In this document: piece after piece, positions 42,914 through 51,207 of the stretch
How positions within the stretch are numbered: the first letter of the stretch is position 1
Layout of the letters: each line of letters starts with the position of its first letter
Source: Rufibacter latericius
Lineage (GTDB): Bacteria > Bacteroidota > Bacteroidia > Cytophagales > Hymenobacteraceae
Length of the DNA stretch: 64,000 nt
Reading direction: 5' to 3'
NCBI RefSeq assembly: GCF_003721515.1
Contig: NZ_RJJD01000008.1
Location: forward strand, 813,666 to 877,665
Made by a program: the position numbers and the translations under genes
Notes under the pieces: model-generated
Seen by the model: only the letters and a program-made list of their open reading frames with translations
Databases searched by the model: none
Told to the model about the DNA's origin: nothing

Positions 42914-43626
42914 AGCCAGTAAAAAAGAAGTAAGATGAAAAGAATAGCTCCCAACCCTGCTACCAGCCAAATGGAATACGAGGATTTGAAGCCAGGTTTC
43001 GGTTTCTTTTGGGTGGTGTATCGGTTTTCCTGCTGCCTCTGGATAGTGGCATCGGTAATCACGCGACGTTTACGCAGCTCAAAATAGCATTGGGCGGCGG
43101 CGCGGGCATCTACCACGGCGTTATGCTGGTTTTCCAGGGAAAGGTGAAACAGGTTGCTGTACAACTCCCCCAGCCTCAGGAACTTCTTGCGCGGAAGGTG
43201 CGTGAGGCCAGAAGAAGCAATCATGGTGCAGAAAACAGGTAGTTTCTCAAAAGGACTGGGTAAACCCGCCCGGTAAAAATCGGCACTCAGGACATGGAAA
43301 TCAAACTGCATGAAATGCCCGACGACCATGGGTCGGTAATGTTGCAGATCTTCCTGCAGCCGCAGCAACACCTGCTCCCGGTTTTCGCCGTTGGCGTTTA
43401 GAAACTCAGGGGTAAGCGAATGGACCCCAATGGACTCAGGACTGACCTGGAAACCATCGGGCCGGATGTAGTGGTTTTGCTGTTTTACTTCCTGCCCGTC
43501 CTGGGTATAGACAAACCAGGCCACCTGCACCGTGTGCGGCCAGTTTCCCTCCTCAGAGTACGGGGCTTCCCAGTCTTTTGGCAACCCCGAGGCTTCAATG
43601 TCTATAAACAGCAGGTAATCTTTCAC
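42910..43626 (-). CDS. DnaQ-like 3'-5' exonuclease with C-terminal membrane anchor
   Basis: The 238-residue protein has the DEDDh motifs: DIEASGLP (Exo I, residues about 9-16), HFMQFDFHVL (Exo II) and HNAVVDARAAAQCY (Exo III). It resembles the epsilon-type proofreading nucleases, but ends in a strongly hydrophobic helix (SIWLVAGLGAILFILLLFYWL), so it appears tethered to the inner membrane. It precedes the DUF294 gene with a 4-base ATGA overlap. Pairing of a DnaQ-type exonuclease and a CBS/DUF294 protein is also known in Proteobacteria. Confidence 0.87.
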   Translation of the reverse strand: MKDYLLFIDIEASGLPKDWEAPYSEEGNWPHTVQVAWFVYTQDGQEVKQQNHYIRPDGFQVSPESIGVHSLTPEFLNANGENREQVLLRLQEDLQHYRPMVVGHFMQFDFHVLSADFYRAGLPSPFEKLPVFCTMIASSGLTHLPRKKFLRLGELYSNLFHLSLENQHNAVVDARAAAQCYFELRKRRVITDATIQRQQENRYTTQKKPKPGFKSSYSIWLVAGLGAILFILLLFYWL

Positions 43627-43668
43627 TTGTTAGGGTATACTTAGACGCAGGCAGATCAGTTTCAAGCG

Positions 43669-43710
43669 GTCTTTTAGGGGTGTTTTCGGTAAATCAGGCC
43701 TAAAACAGAC
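43669..43710. repeat. Dispersed palindromic repeat, copy 24
   Basis: GTCTTTTAGGGGTG, TTTTCGGTAAATC, AGGCCTAAAACAGAC. Confidence 0.75.
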
Positions 43711-43737
43711 CAAGTTCTCAATTTGGTTGGTTTACAG

Positions 43738-43845
43738 ATGGAATGCATCCTCTCCAATATTGAAGAACGCATAAAAATGCTACCACGCCGGATCCTGTTC
43801 GTCACCGAGGTTGAAAAGGTACTGCAAAAGGGCTGTAAAACATAA
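43738..43845 (+). CDS. Possible 35-residue small protein
   Basis: ATG at 43738 opens a 35-codon frame ending TAA at 43843-43845: it starts MECILSNIEERIKMLPR and ends VEKVLQKGCKT. The composition is protein-like (amphipathic, basic) and the frame ends exactly at a bidirectional terminator. It lies between a dispersed palindrome and the ara-symporter terminator. No homologue is recognised. A chance ORF cannot be excluded. Confidence 0.35.
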   Translation: MECILSNIEERIKMLPRRILFVTEVEKVLQKGCKT

Positions 43846-43879
43846 AAAGCGGACCTACTGGTGTCCGCTTTTTATGTTT
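43838..43879. terminator. Bidirectional terminator of the ara operon
   Basis: Arms 43838-43854 and 43863-43879 pair perfectly over 17 bases around an 8-base loop, with A-run and T-run at the outer ends of the stem. Confidence 0.85.
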
Positions 43880-43897
43880 AGAAAGGTATCTCTGTTT

Positions 43898-45592
43898 TTA
43901 CCAGAACCTAACGTACAGAGCCGTAACCATCAAGAGCGTAATCACAATCAGGCCCAACGTGGAGTTCGACACCTTGAACATAGAGGTATCCAGTTCAAAG
44001 GCCTTAGGGTTCACCTTAGGTCCGGCCAAGCTCATCAGGATCATCACTATCATGGTGAACATGAATGCCAGTCCCATACAGATCAGGAACGGAATCTCAT
44101 AGCCGCCTTTGCCGTTTGGATAGGCCGTGTACAGGAACGTCTCATTCCCGAACCAGGTTGGCGCGTAGTTATTGAATACCACAGATAAAAGGAAACCGGT
44201 AAACAGACCCGCAATGGCTGCTGCCCCGGTGGTACGCTTCCAGAACATGCCCAGGAAGAACATGGCAAACACACCCGGGCTAATGAAACCGGTGTATTTC
44301 TGGATAAAGGTAAATCCACCCTCGCCGCCTATGCCCAACAAGTCATCCCAGGTCAGGAAAATGGAGAAAACCATGGAAGCGACAATCGTGAGTTTACCCA
44401 CCCAGATCAACTTCGTCTCACTGGCGTCTTTGTTGATGTACTTGTTGTAAATGTCCAGGGTAAAAATGGTGGAGATACTATTGGCTTTACCAGCCAGAGA
44501 AGCTACAATGGCAGCCGTCAAAGCGGCCAAAGAAAGACCTTTCATACCAGTCGGTAGAAAGCCCAGAATGGCCGAGTAAGCGTTATCGGCGTTGAAGTTT
44601 CCGCCTGGGGCCATTTCTTCCTGCAGGGCACCGTTCTTATAAAGCACATACGCCGCAATACCGGGCAACATCACAATCACAGGCATCAGGAGTTTCAGGA
44701 TACCGGCGAAAAGGATACCCGTACGGGCGGTGTGCAGGTCGGCACCTAAGGCGCGCTGAGTGATGTACTGGTTACAACCCCAGTAGTTCAGGTTCACAAT
44801 CCACATCCCACCGAAATACATCGCGATGCCGGGCACCATGAGGTATTTGTTTATTTCCTGCTGAGTGGCCCCCGGACCGGGTTTGTCAAAGATCAGGTGG
44901 AAGTGATCAGGGGAATCCTGCAATAGTTTGTTAAAACCGGCTATCACGTCATTGCCCATCCCAAAGTGACTGCTCACCAGAGTCAAGGCCGTGTATGTGG
45001 TCGCCAAACCTCCCAGGATCAATACCGTTACCTGAATTACGTCCGTAAACCCGATTACCTTCATACCACCCAGGGTGATAATAATTGCGAAGACGGCCAA
45101 TAACACCATAATCAGGTGGAAGTTCTCGCCACCGGCCAGGTTGCTGATCGCCAGGGCTCCCAGGAACAGAATAGACGTCAGGTTCACGAACACGTACAGG
45201 AACAGCCAGAAAATGGCCATGATCAAACTAGTGGTCTGGTTGTACCGGGTCTGGAGGAACTGCGGCATGGTGAAGATCTTGTTCTTCAAGTACACCGGGA
45301 TAAACCAGACGGCCACAATGATCAGGGCTACGGCAGCGATCCACTCGTAGGCTGCCACGGCTACCCCAACCACGAAGCCATTCCCGCTCATTCCAATGAA
45401 CTGCTCCGCCGAGATGTTGGAGGCAATCAGGGAAGCGCCAATGGCCCACCAGGTCAAAGAACCCTCGGCCAGGAAGTAATCCTTACTATCAGACTTCGTT
45501 TGCTTTTTGCGGTAAATCCAGTACCCGTACCCAGATACGATGATGAAATAGACTATAAAGATGGTATAGTCAATGGCGGTAAATTTGCTCAT
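43898..45592 (-). CDS. Sodium/sugar symporter, SSS family (probable arabinose importer)
   Basis: The 564-residue protein has about 14 membrane spans and SSS/SGLT patterns: FLAEGSLTWWAIGASLIASNISAEQFIGMSG near residue 45, GGMKVIGFTDVIQ and NYWGCNQYITQRALGA. It should bring sugar into the cytoplasm with sodium. Its place 84 bases downstream of araA, in the same direction, points to L-arabinose as substrate; this is inference. The operon terminator follows directly. A stem-loop in the araA-transporter gap may lower its expression. Confidence 0.88.
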   Translation of the reverse strand: MSKFTAIDYTIFIVYFIIVSGYGYWIYRKKQTKSDSKDYFLAEGSLTWWAIGASLIASNISAEQFIGMSGNGFVVGVAVAAYEWIAAVALIIVAVWFIPVYLKNKIFTMPQFLQTRYNQTTSLIMAIFWLFLYVFVNLTSILFLGALAISNLAGGENFHLIMVLLAVFAIIITLGGMKVIGFTDVIQVTVLILGGLATTYTALTLVSSHFGMGNDVIAGFNKLLQDSPDHFHLIFDKPGPGATQQEINKYLMVPGIAMYFGGMWIVNLNYWGCNQYITQRALGADLHTARTGILFAGILKLLMPVIVMLPGIAAYVLYKNGALQEEMAPGGNFNADNAYSAILGFLPTGMKGLSLAALTAAIVASLAGKANSISTIFTLDIYNKYINKDASETKLIWVGKLTIVASMVFSIFLTWDDLLGIGGEGGFTFIQKYTGFISPGVFAMFFLGMFWKRTTGAAAIAGLFTGFLLSVVFNNYAPTWFGNETFLYTAYPNGKGGYEIPFLICMGLAFMFTMIVMILMSLAGPKVNPKAFELDTSMFKVSNSTLGLIVITLLMVTALYVRFW

Positions 45593-45638
45593 AGAAAAAT
45601 AAGCCTGAAAGTTGGAAAGGTTTAGTTGATGGAAGGGA

Positions 45639-45672
45639 AAGGGCCTCTTGCTAAAATAAGCGAGAGGCCCTT
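45639..45672 (-). promoter_or_regulatory. Stem-loop between araA and the symporter gene
   Basis: AAGGGCCTCTTGCT (45639-45652) and AGCGAGAGGCCCTT (45659-45672) pair at 13 of 14 positions. The minus-strand product is followed by TTCCC, a poor T-tail, so it may be a partial terminator or an RNA-stability element. Confidence 0.55.
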
Positions 45673-45676
45673 CAAG

Positions 45677-47176
45677 TTAACTATTCTTCTGATAATACAT
45701 CTCACTCCAGCGCAGTTCATTTTTCAACTGGCTCAACTTGGTGTCACGGCCAATTACCACGCACTCAATACCGGCCATTTCGGCGAAATCCTGCAGTTGC
45801 TCGGCGCTGATGTTCTGGCTGTAGCAAGTGTGATGGGCTCCACCGGCCAAAATCCAGGCGGCACAACCGGTTTTCATATCAGGCAGTGGTTTCCATAGCA
45901 CGCGTGCTACAGGCAAGTTCGGCAACTCGTTCTGCGGCTCCACGGCCTCCACCTCGTTCACGATAAGTCTGAAGCGATTGCCCATGTCTACTACCGAAGC
46001 ATTCAAGGCCGGACCCGCCCCCGCGTTGAACACCAACCGTACCGGATCGGCTTTGCCGCCAATACCCAGTGGGTGTACCTCGCAGGAAGGTTTGTCTATG
46101 GCCAAGGCTTCGTCTACCTCCAGCATGTGCGAACCCAACACCAAGGAGTTGTTCGGGTCGAAGTGGTAGGTGTAGTCTTCCATGAAGGCGTTGGCCCCCG
46201 GTAAACCACTTCCCATCACTTTCATGGCGCGTACCAATGCGGCGGTCTTCCAGTCACCTTCGCCGGCAAACCCGTAGCCATCGGCCATGAGACGCTGCAC
46301 CGCAATACCCGGTAACTGTACCATGCCGTGCAGATCTTCAAACGTATCTGAGAAGCCTTTATAGCCCCCTTTTTCCAAAAAGGTGCGTAAACCAATCTCA
46401 ATTTTAGCGGCCTCTCTTAAGGAAGCACGTTGGGCACCGCCTTCGCGTAAGCCTTCGGCAACGTTATATTTGGTCTCGTACTCCTGAACTAGCTGGTCGA
46501 TGGCTTGGTCAGACACCTCGTTAATCACAGCTACCAGGTCACCGATGCCATGGGTGTTCACCGCGAAACCAAATTTCAGCTCGGCCTCTACTTTGTCACC
46601 CTCGGTCACGGCTACGTAGCGCATGTTGTCCCCGAAACGCACGAACTTGGCACCTTGCCAGTCAAACCAACCGGCGGCCACGCGGCACCAGTTATTGATT
46701 TCCTGGATTACTTCAGGGTCTTGCCAGTGCCCTACCACTACTTTACGCTCAATGCGCATGCGTGACACCATAAACCCGAACTCACGGTCGCCGTGGGCAC
46801 TTTGGTTCAGGTTCATGAAATCCATGTCAATAGAATTCCACGGAATGTCGCGGTTGAATTGGGTGTGCAGGTGCAACAACGGCTTCTTCAGAATAGACAA
46901 GCCTCTGATCCACATTTTAGCGGGCGAGAACGTGTGCATCCAGGTGATCACTCCAATACAGTTTTCGGCAACGTTGGCATCTTGGCAGACTTTGAAGATC
47001 TCCTCGGTGGTTTTCACGGTAGGTTTGAAGACAATCCGCACCGGAATCTGCTCAGCGCCGTCTAATCCTTTTACTATTTCTTGGGAGTGGGCGGCCACCT
47101 GGTTAAGGGTTTCTTCGCCGTATAGGTGCTGGCTGCCAGTGATGAACCAGACTTCGAATTGTTTTAAATCAATCAT
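45677..47176 (-). CDS. araA: L-arabinose isomerase
   Basis: The 499-residue enzyme turns L-arabinose into L-ribulose with Mn. It opens with [22 protein letters not shown] and has [22 protein letters not shown]-like [28 protein letters not shown] with a metal-binding Glu, and GGAHHTCYS with the catalytic His. Length equals the family. ATG 47176 is preferred because the family N-terminus begins there; an upstream start would add 13 residues. It sits between araD and the symporter gene. Confidence 0.95.
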   Translation of the reverse strand: MIDLKQFEVWFITGSQHLYGEETLNQVAAHSQEIVKGLDGAEQIPVRIVFKPTVKTTEEIFKVCQDANVAENCIGVITWMHTFSPAKMWIRGLSILKKPLLHLHTQFNRDIPWNSIDMDFMNLNQSAHGDREFGFMVSRMRIERKVVVGHWQDPEVIQEINNWCRVAAGWFDWQGAKFVRFGDNMRYVAVTEGDKVEAELKFGFAVNTHGIGDLVAVINEVSDQAIDQLVQEYETKYNVAEGLREGGAQRASLREAAKIEIGLRTFLEKGGYKGFSDTFEDLHGMVQLPGIAVQRLMADGYGFAGEGDWKTAALVRAMKVMGSGLPGANAFMEDYTYHFDPNNSLVLGSHMLEVDEALAIDKPSCEVHPLGIGGKADPVRLVFNAGAGPALNASVVDMGNRFRLIVNEVEAVEPQNELPNLPVARVLWKPLPDMKTGCAAWILAGGAHHTCYSQNISAEQLQDFAEMAGIECVVIGRDTKLSQLKNELRWSEMYYQKNS

Positions 47177-47253
47177 GCGTTTGAGGGTTAGGGGAGGTAA
47201 TAGTTGGCAGGCCAACGGAATTTACCAACTGGTTGATTCTTTTTGTATGGAGG

Positions 47254-47952
47254 TTACTGGCCGTAATAGGAATCTGGGCCGTGTTTTCTTTCAAAGTGTT
47301 TTTTAATGAGCGAATCTTGCAACCTTGGCACCTGTGGCCTGATCTGTTCTGTGAGAAATGCCATACGCGCAATCTCTTCTACCACGGCACTGTTGTACAC
47401 CGCTTTCTTGGCGTCTTTGCCCCAGGTAAACGGCGCGTGGTTTCCTACCAGTACCATCTCCACCTCTTCATAGCTCATGCCTTTCTCCTGCAGGTAGTTC
47501 ATAATCTGGAAACCCGTCTCGTATTCGTAATTTCCCTGGATCATGGCATCGTCCATAGGAGGCGCGCAAGGTACGTCAGTGGTGAGGTGGTCGGCGTGGG
47601 TGGTGCCGTAGATGGGAATGTCGCGTTGGGCCTGGGCCCAAGCAGTGGCGTAGGTAGAGTGCGTGTGCACAATGCCGCCAATATTTTCCCAGTGTTTGTA
47701 CAACACCGCGTGGGTTTTGGTATCAGAGGAAGGACGCAGCGAGCCTTCCACGGTATTGCCGTCAAAGTCTACGATCACCATCTTCTCCGGGGACAGGTCC
47801 TCGTACGGCACCCCGCTGGGCTTGATAGCGAAAACGCCTTGTGAGCGGTCTACGGCACTTACGTTCCCGAAGGTGAATAAAACCAGGCCCAGTTTGGGCA
47901 ATTGCATATTGGCTTGGTAAGCCTCTTCTTTGATGTGTTGGAAAGAACTCAT
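47254..47952 (-). CDS. araD: L-ribulose-5-phosphate 4-epimerase
   Basis: The 232-residue class II aldolase-fold enzyme converts L-ribulose 5-phosphate to D-xylulose 5-phosphate. Zinc ligands appear in HTHSTYATAWAQA and GNHAPFTWG, with GTTHADHL and a C-terminal KHFERKHGPDSYYGQ typical of AraD. It starts 6 bases after the araB stop codon, so araB-araD are tightly coupled. Confidence 0.95.
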   Translation of the reverse strand: MSSFQHIKEEAYQANMQLPKLGLVLFTFGNVSAVDRSQGVFAIKPSGVPYEDLSPEKMVIVDFDGNTVEGSLRPSSDTKTHAVLYKHWENIGGIVHTHSTYATAWAQAQRDIPIYGTTHADHLTTDVPCAPPMDDAMIQGNYEYETGFQIMNYLQEKGMSYEEVEMVLVGNHAPFTWGKDAKKAVYNSAVVEEIARMAFLTEQIRPQVPRLQDSLIKKHFERKHGPDSYYGQ

Positions 47953-47958
47953 GGATGC

Positions 47959-49746
47959 TTATCTGGTAAGGCCTTGCAGTTCTTCCTGCTCTTGGTTTTC
48001 GTTTCTGGTTTGTCCATCCTGGGCCGGGCTACCTGTTTCAGGAAGATCGGAAAGGGTGGTCAACTTGGCCGGCGCGCTGTGGACTTCCAGGAAGCCGCCC
48101 AACTCTGTGTATTTCTGGTAACGCTTAGCGTAAAGTTCTACCCGCTCTGAGTTAGGGAAATACTCCAGGTCAAACCCCTGCCCCATGGCTTCCATGGCAT
48201 CTTCTACTTTGGCATAAAGACCTGCAGCCGTTGCCGCGAACATGGCAGCTCCAATAGCGCAGGTCTGCTCTGATTTATGAATCCGGATGGGCATGTTCAT
48301 AACATCGGCCATCATCTGCATGATGAACGGTGATTTACGGGCCACACCTCCCAAACCTATCAGGCCTTTCACCGGCACCCCTTGCTCATTGAAACGGTCT
48401 ACAATCTTTTTCGCCCCGAAGCATGTGGCTTCTACCAATGCCCGGAACACGCGTGGAGCGTCACTACCCAAGCCTAAGCCGGAGATAGCACCTTTCAATA
48501 CTTGGTTCGCGTCTGGCGTACGGCGACCATTGAACCAGTCAATGGCGAACTCATTGTTTTCTGACAGTGGTATCTGATCTGCGGCAATGCTCAGCTCCGG
48601 TATGATTCTGGCGGAAACCTCTTCTACCAGTTTCTCAGCGGTAGCCGCGTCAATGACCTGGGAGTTAGCCAACAGATTCTGCAAAGGCCATAATAAAATC
48701 CGCTTGAACCAAGCGTAGGTATCGCCGAAGGCAGATTGACCGGCTTCCAGGCCCATCATACCCGGAATGATGGAACCGGGCACCTGGCCACAGATTCCGT
48801 TCACCAACGTTTCTCCTATTTCATCTACGGGCGCTACCAGCATGTCACAGGTAGAGGTTCCCATTACTTTGCTCAGGTGGTAGGGTTCAATCTGTCCTCC
48901 TACGGCACCCATATGGCAATCAAAGGCTCCTACGCCCACTACTACATCGGTAGACAAGCCCAGACGCTCGGCCCACTCGGCGCTTAGTTGACCAGCCGCC
49001 TGATCTGAGGTATAGGTTACATCAAACAGCCGGGAAGTGAAGCCGTCCAGAACCGGATCTAAGGACGCAAAAAAGTCATTGGGAGGAAGTCCACCGAACT
49101 CAGCCGCCCAAAGGGATTTATGGCCCGCAGAGCAGACCCCGCGCTTCATGGCATCGGCGCTGGTGCCGCCGGTAAGCAGGAACGGAATCCAGTCACAGTG
49201 CTCTACCCAGGAGTAGGTGGCTTCGCGCACCTGAGCATCTTCGCGCAACACATGCAGCAACTTGGCCCAGAACCACTCAGACGAGTAAATTCCGCCTACA
49301 AACTGCAGGTAATTGGTATCGAATTTGGTGGCGTGGGCGTTGATCTCGGCAGCTTCCTGCACGCCTGTATGGTCTTTCCAGAGCACGAACATGGCGTTGG
49401 GGTTTTCCTCAAAACCCGGCAACAGCGCCAGGGGCGTGCCTTGCTGGTTCACGGCTACGGGAGTAGAGCCGGTAGTATCTACAGAAATACCTTTCACATT
49501 GGCTGCGATGGCGGCTCCACCGGCTTTCTGAAGACACTCTTTGATGGTTTTCTCCAGCCCTTCTATGTAGTCGAGGGGGTGTTGCCGGAACTGGTTTGCG
49601 GCCGGCTCACAATAATCGCCTCTGTTCCAGCGGGGGTAGTTGAACACAGAAGAAGCTACTTCCTCACCGTTCCGGGCATTTACCAGGACAGACCGCACTG
49701 AGTCAGATCCGTAGTCTACACCAATTACAAATACATCTTGCGCCAT
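47959..49746 (-). CDS. araB: Ribulokinase
   Basis: The 595-residue FGGY-family kinase phosphorylates L-ribulose. It begins FVIGVDYGSDSVRSVLVNARNGEE, has GISVDTTGSTPVAV and the ATP-site GLIGLGGVARKSPFIMQMMADV near residue 480. It is about 30 residues longer than E. coli AraB because of a polar, Gln/Glu-rich C-terminal tail (SDLPETGSPAQDGQTRNENQ), probably disordered. It is the first gene of araB-D-A-symporter. The 365-base AT-rich stretch upstream should hold promoter and operator. Confidence 0.94.
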   Translation of the reverse strand: MAQDVFVIGVDYGSDSVRSVLVNARNGEEVASSVFNYPRWNRGDYCEPAANQFRQHPLDYIEGLEKTIKECLQKAGGAAIAANVKGISVDTTGSTPVAVNQQGTPLALLPGFEENPNAMFVLWKDHTGVQEAAEINAHATKFDTNYLQFVGGIYSSEWFWAKLLHVLREDAQVREATYSWVEHCDWIPFLLTGGTSADAMKRGVCSAGHKSLWAAEFGGLPPNDFFASLDPVLDGFTSRLFDVTYTSDQAAGQLSAEWAERLGLSTDVVVGVGAFDCHMGAVGGQIEPYHLSKVMGTSTCDMLVAPVDEIGETLVNGICGQVPGSIIPGMMGLEAGQSAFGDTYAWFKRILLWPLQNLLANSQVIDAATAEKLVEEVSARIIPELSIAADQIPLSENNEFAIDWFNGRRTPDANQVLKGAISGLGLGSDAPRVFRALVEATCFGAKKIVDRFNEQGVPVKGLIGLGGVARKSPFIMQMMADVMNMPIRIHKSEQTCAIGAAMFAATAAGLYAKVEDAMEAMGQGFDLEYFPNSERVELYAKRYQKYTELGGFLEVHSAPAKLTTLSDLPETGSPAQDGQTRNENQEQEELQGLTR

Positions 49747-50111
49747 AACTATTTTATTGATGTCAAATTAACGCTTATGTGGCTATTGCCAAAGAATTTT
49801 TCGTCAACTTTTAGGGAATTTAAAATTACCTTACTACAGGAACCCTTTTCTTTACAAGTATAGCAATAAGTTTTTTAAAATTGTTAATATGACACTTAAT
49901 TTAATTTTAAAGATACCTCCTCCAGACTGCAGCTTTCTTGTTAAGCCTAAAATCCCAAACTAACCCTCTCAAAAGCAGGAACTCCCGTTTAGAGGTTGGT
50001 TTTCTGAAAACAGCCTCTAAACGGGAGTTCTATGATTCTGCTTGTTCCAGCATGCCCCCCTAGCATACCTTACCTGGGTAGATTCTTATTTAGGTTACTT
50101 ATAAGGCAGCC
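49747..50111. other. Control region upstream of araB
   Basis: No gene. The part next to araB (49780-49930) is very AT-rich. A minus-strand TATACTTG (49862-49855), one mismatch from TAnnTTTG, is a weak -7 candidate. An AraR operator is expected but no clear palindrome was recognised apart from the dispersed repeat at 49979. Confidence 0.4.
49979..50030. repeat. Dispersed palindromic repeat, copy 25 (17-bp perfect arms)
   Basis: Arms 49979-49995 and 50014-50030 (GAACTCCCGTTTAGAGG and its complement) are perfect over 17 bases around TTGGTTTTCTGAAAACAG. It is the strongest copy and lies downstream of the araR-like gene. Confidence 0.85.
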
Positions 50112-50819
50112 TTAGATCAGGAACTTCTCTGGGTTGGGGATGAACTTGAGGAAAGCCTCAAAGTTATCATAGTACTTCTCTTTGTCTAGCTTGTAGTAGA
50201 AGGCGCCTTTTCTGGAGCTTTCCTTGTCTTTCTCCTCTTGCCGCACCAGTAAACCCGTGGACAGGACTTTCCGGCTGAAGTTGCGTTTGTCAAAGGTGGT
50301 CTCGTACAGCTTCTCGTAGAGGGTCTGCAGCTTGGGCAGGGTGAATTTCTCGGGCAGCAACTCAAACAAAATAGGGTGCAGGGCTGCTTTGTAGCGAAGC
50401 CGCATTTTGGCCATCTCTACCATGCGCTGGTGGTCAAAAATTAGGTTGGGCATTTCGGTCAGCAGAAACCACTCGGCGTGGTATTCAGTGCTGAGCTGGG
50501 CCTCGTATTTCTGGATGTCAATAAGGGCAAAGTAAGGCACGGCAATGGTCCGCTCCACGGGATCGCGGTTGGGTTCACTGAACGCCGGAATCTGCTCCAG
50601 GTACACACCCTCCAAACCGGTGAGCTGCTTCAAAACCCGCTGGGCTCCTACTTCCAGGCTTTCCGTTGGTTGAATGAAACCACCCATGAGGCTCCATTTC
50701 TGCTTTTGAGGCGCAAATCCCCGCTGAATCAACAAGAGTTTGAAGTTCTCTCCGTCAAAGCCAAAGATGATACAATCCACCGCAACAAGGACCCTGGTCT
50801 GCCCTGAATACTTCATCAT
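50112..50819 (-). CDS. araR: AraR-like transcription regulator (Nudix-fold sensor plus winged helix)
   Basis: The 235-residue protein has an N-terminal Nudix fold (about residues 8-140) and a C-terminal winged-helix part (about 150-225, TFDKRNFSRKVLSTGLLV). The Nudix box starts normally (GGFIQPTES) but its REUxEExGU half reads RVLKQLTGL, so the metal-binding glutamates are gone and hydrolysis is unlikely. This is the architecture of Bacteroides AraR, which represses arabinose genes and is released by L-arabinose. Location between the ara operon and the arabinanase genes supports this. ATG 50819 was chosen over a TTG 18 codons upstream. Confidence 0.82.
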   Translation of the reverse strand: MMKYSGQTRVLVAVDCIIFGFDGENFKLLLIQRGFAPQKQKWSLMGGFIQPTESLEVGAQRVLKQLTGLEGVYLEQIPAFSEPNRDPVERTIAVPYFALIDIQKYEAQLSTEYHAEWFLLTEMPNLIFDHQRMVEMAKMRLRYKAALHPILFELLPEKFTLPKLQTLYEKLYETTFDKRNFSRKVLSTGLLVRQEEKDKESSRKGAFYYKLDKEKYYDNFEAFLKFIPNPEKFLI

Positions 50820-50877
50820 GCCGCTAATACTTTTTATTGCCTGTGTTTCCAAGATTGGTAATTCAAGAGCCAAAGGG

Positions 50878-50918
50878 CGTTTTGGGTGTAATTTCTAAAA
50901 GCCGTTGCTAAAACACGG
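50878..50918. repeat. Dispersed palindromic repeat, copy 26
   Basis: CGTTTTGGGTGTA, ATTTCTAAAAGC, CGTTGCTAAAACACGG. Confidence 0.55.
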
Positions 50919-51105
50919 TTCAGGAAGTCTCCGCTCCGCTTTGCCTCCAATTCAGTTGTGTAAGCCTGCCGGAAAGTTTATCAACTATCCAATAACTTAG
51001 CAAATAAAAGAATAGTCAGCGACTTTCAAGCTTTGCGGCAGAAGACCACGCGATATATTTCTAAAATGGAATATAACAAAGCCTTTCCTCTGATCACAAA
51101 AGGGA

Positions 51106-51139
51106 TTTATGGGCCGTTTTCAGGAAAACAGTTCAAAAG
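51106..51139. repeat. Dispersed palindromic repeat, copy 27
   Basis: TTTATGGGCCG, TTTTCAGGAAAAC, AGTTCAAAAG. Confidence 0.55.
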
Positions 51140-51156
51140 GAGAAAATCAGGAAAAG

Positions 51157-51187
51157 AAAATCCCCGGAGATTGATTCCGGGGATTTT
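51157..51187 (-). terminator. Terminator after the mutarotase gene
   Basis: Perfect 12-bp arms AAAATCCCCGGA (51157-51168) and TCCGGGGATTTT (51176-51187), 20 bases after the minus-strand stop codon. Confidence 0.85.
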
Positions 51188-51207
51188 ACAAGCGAGCAGG
51201 CGCTGGC

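Larger units (their letters stand above)
50820..51207. other. Gap between araR-like gene and the mutarotase gene
   Basis: About 390 bases holding two dispersed palindromes and the mutarotase terminator. A plus-strand reading frame at 51033-51272 crosses these elements and is not considered a gene. Confidence 0.5.
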
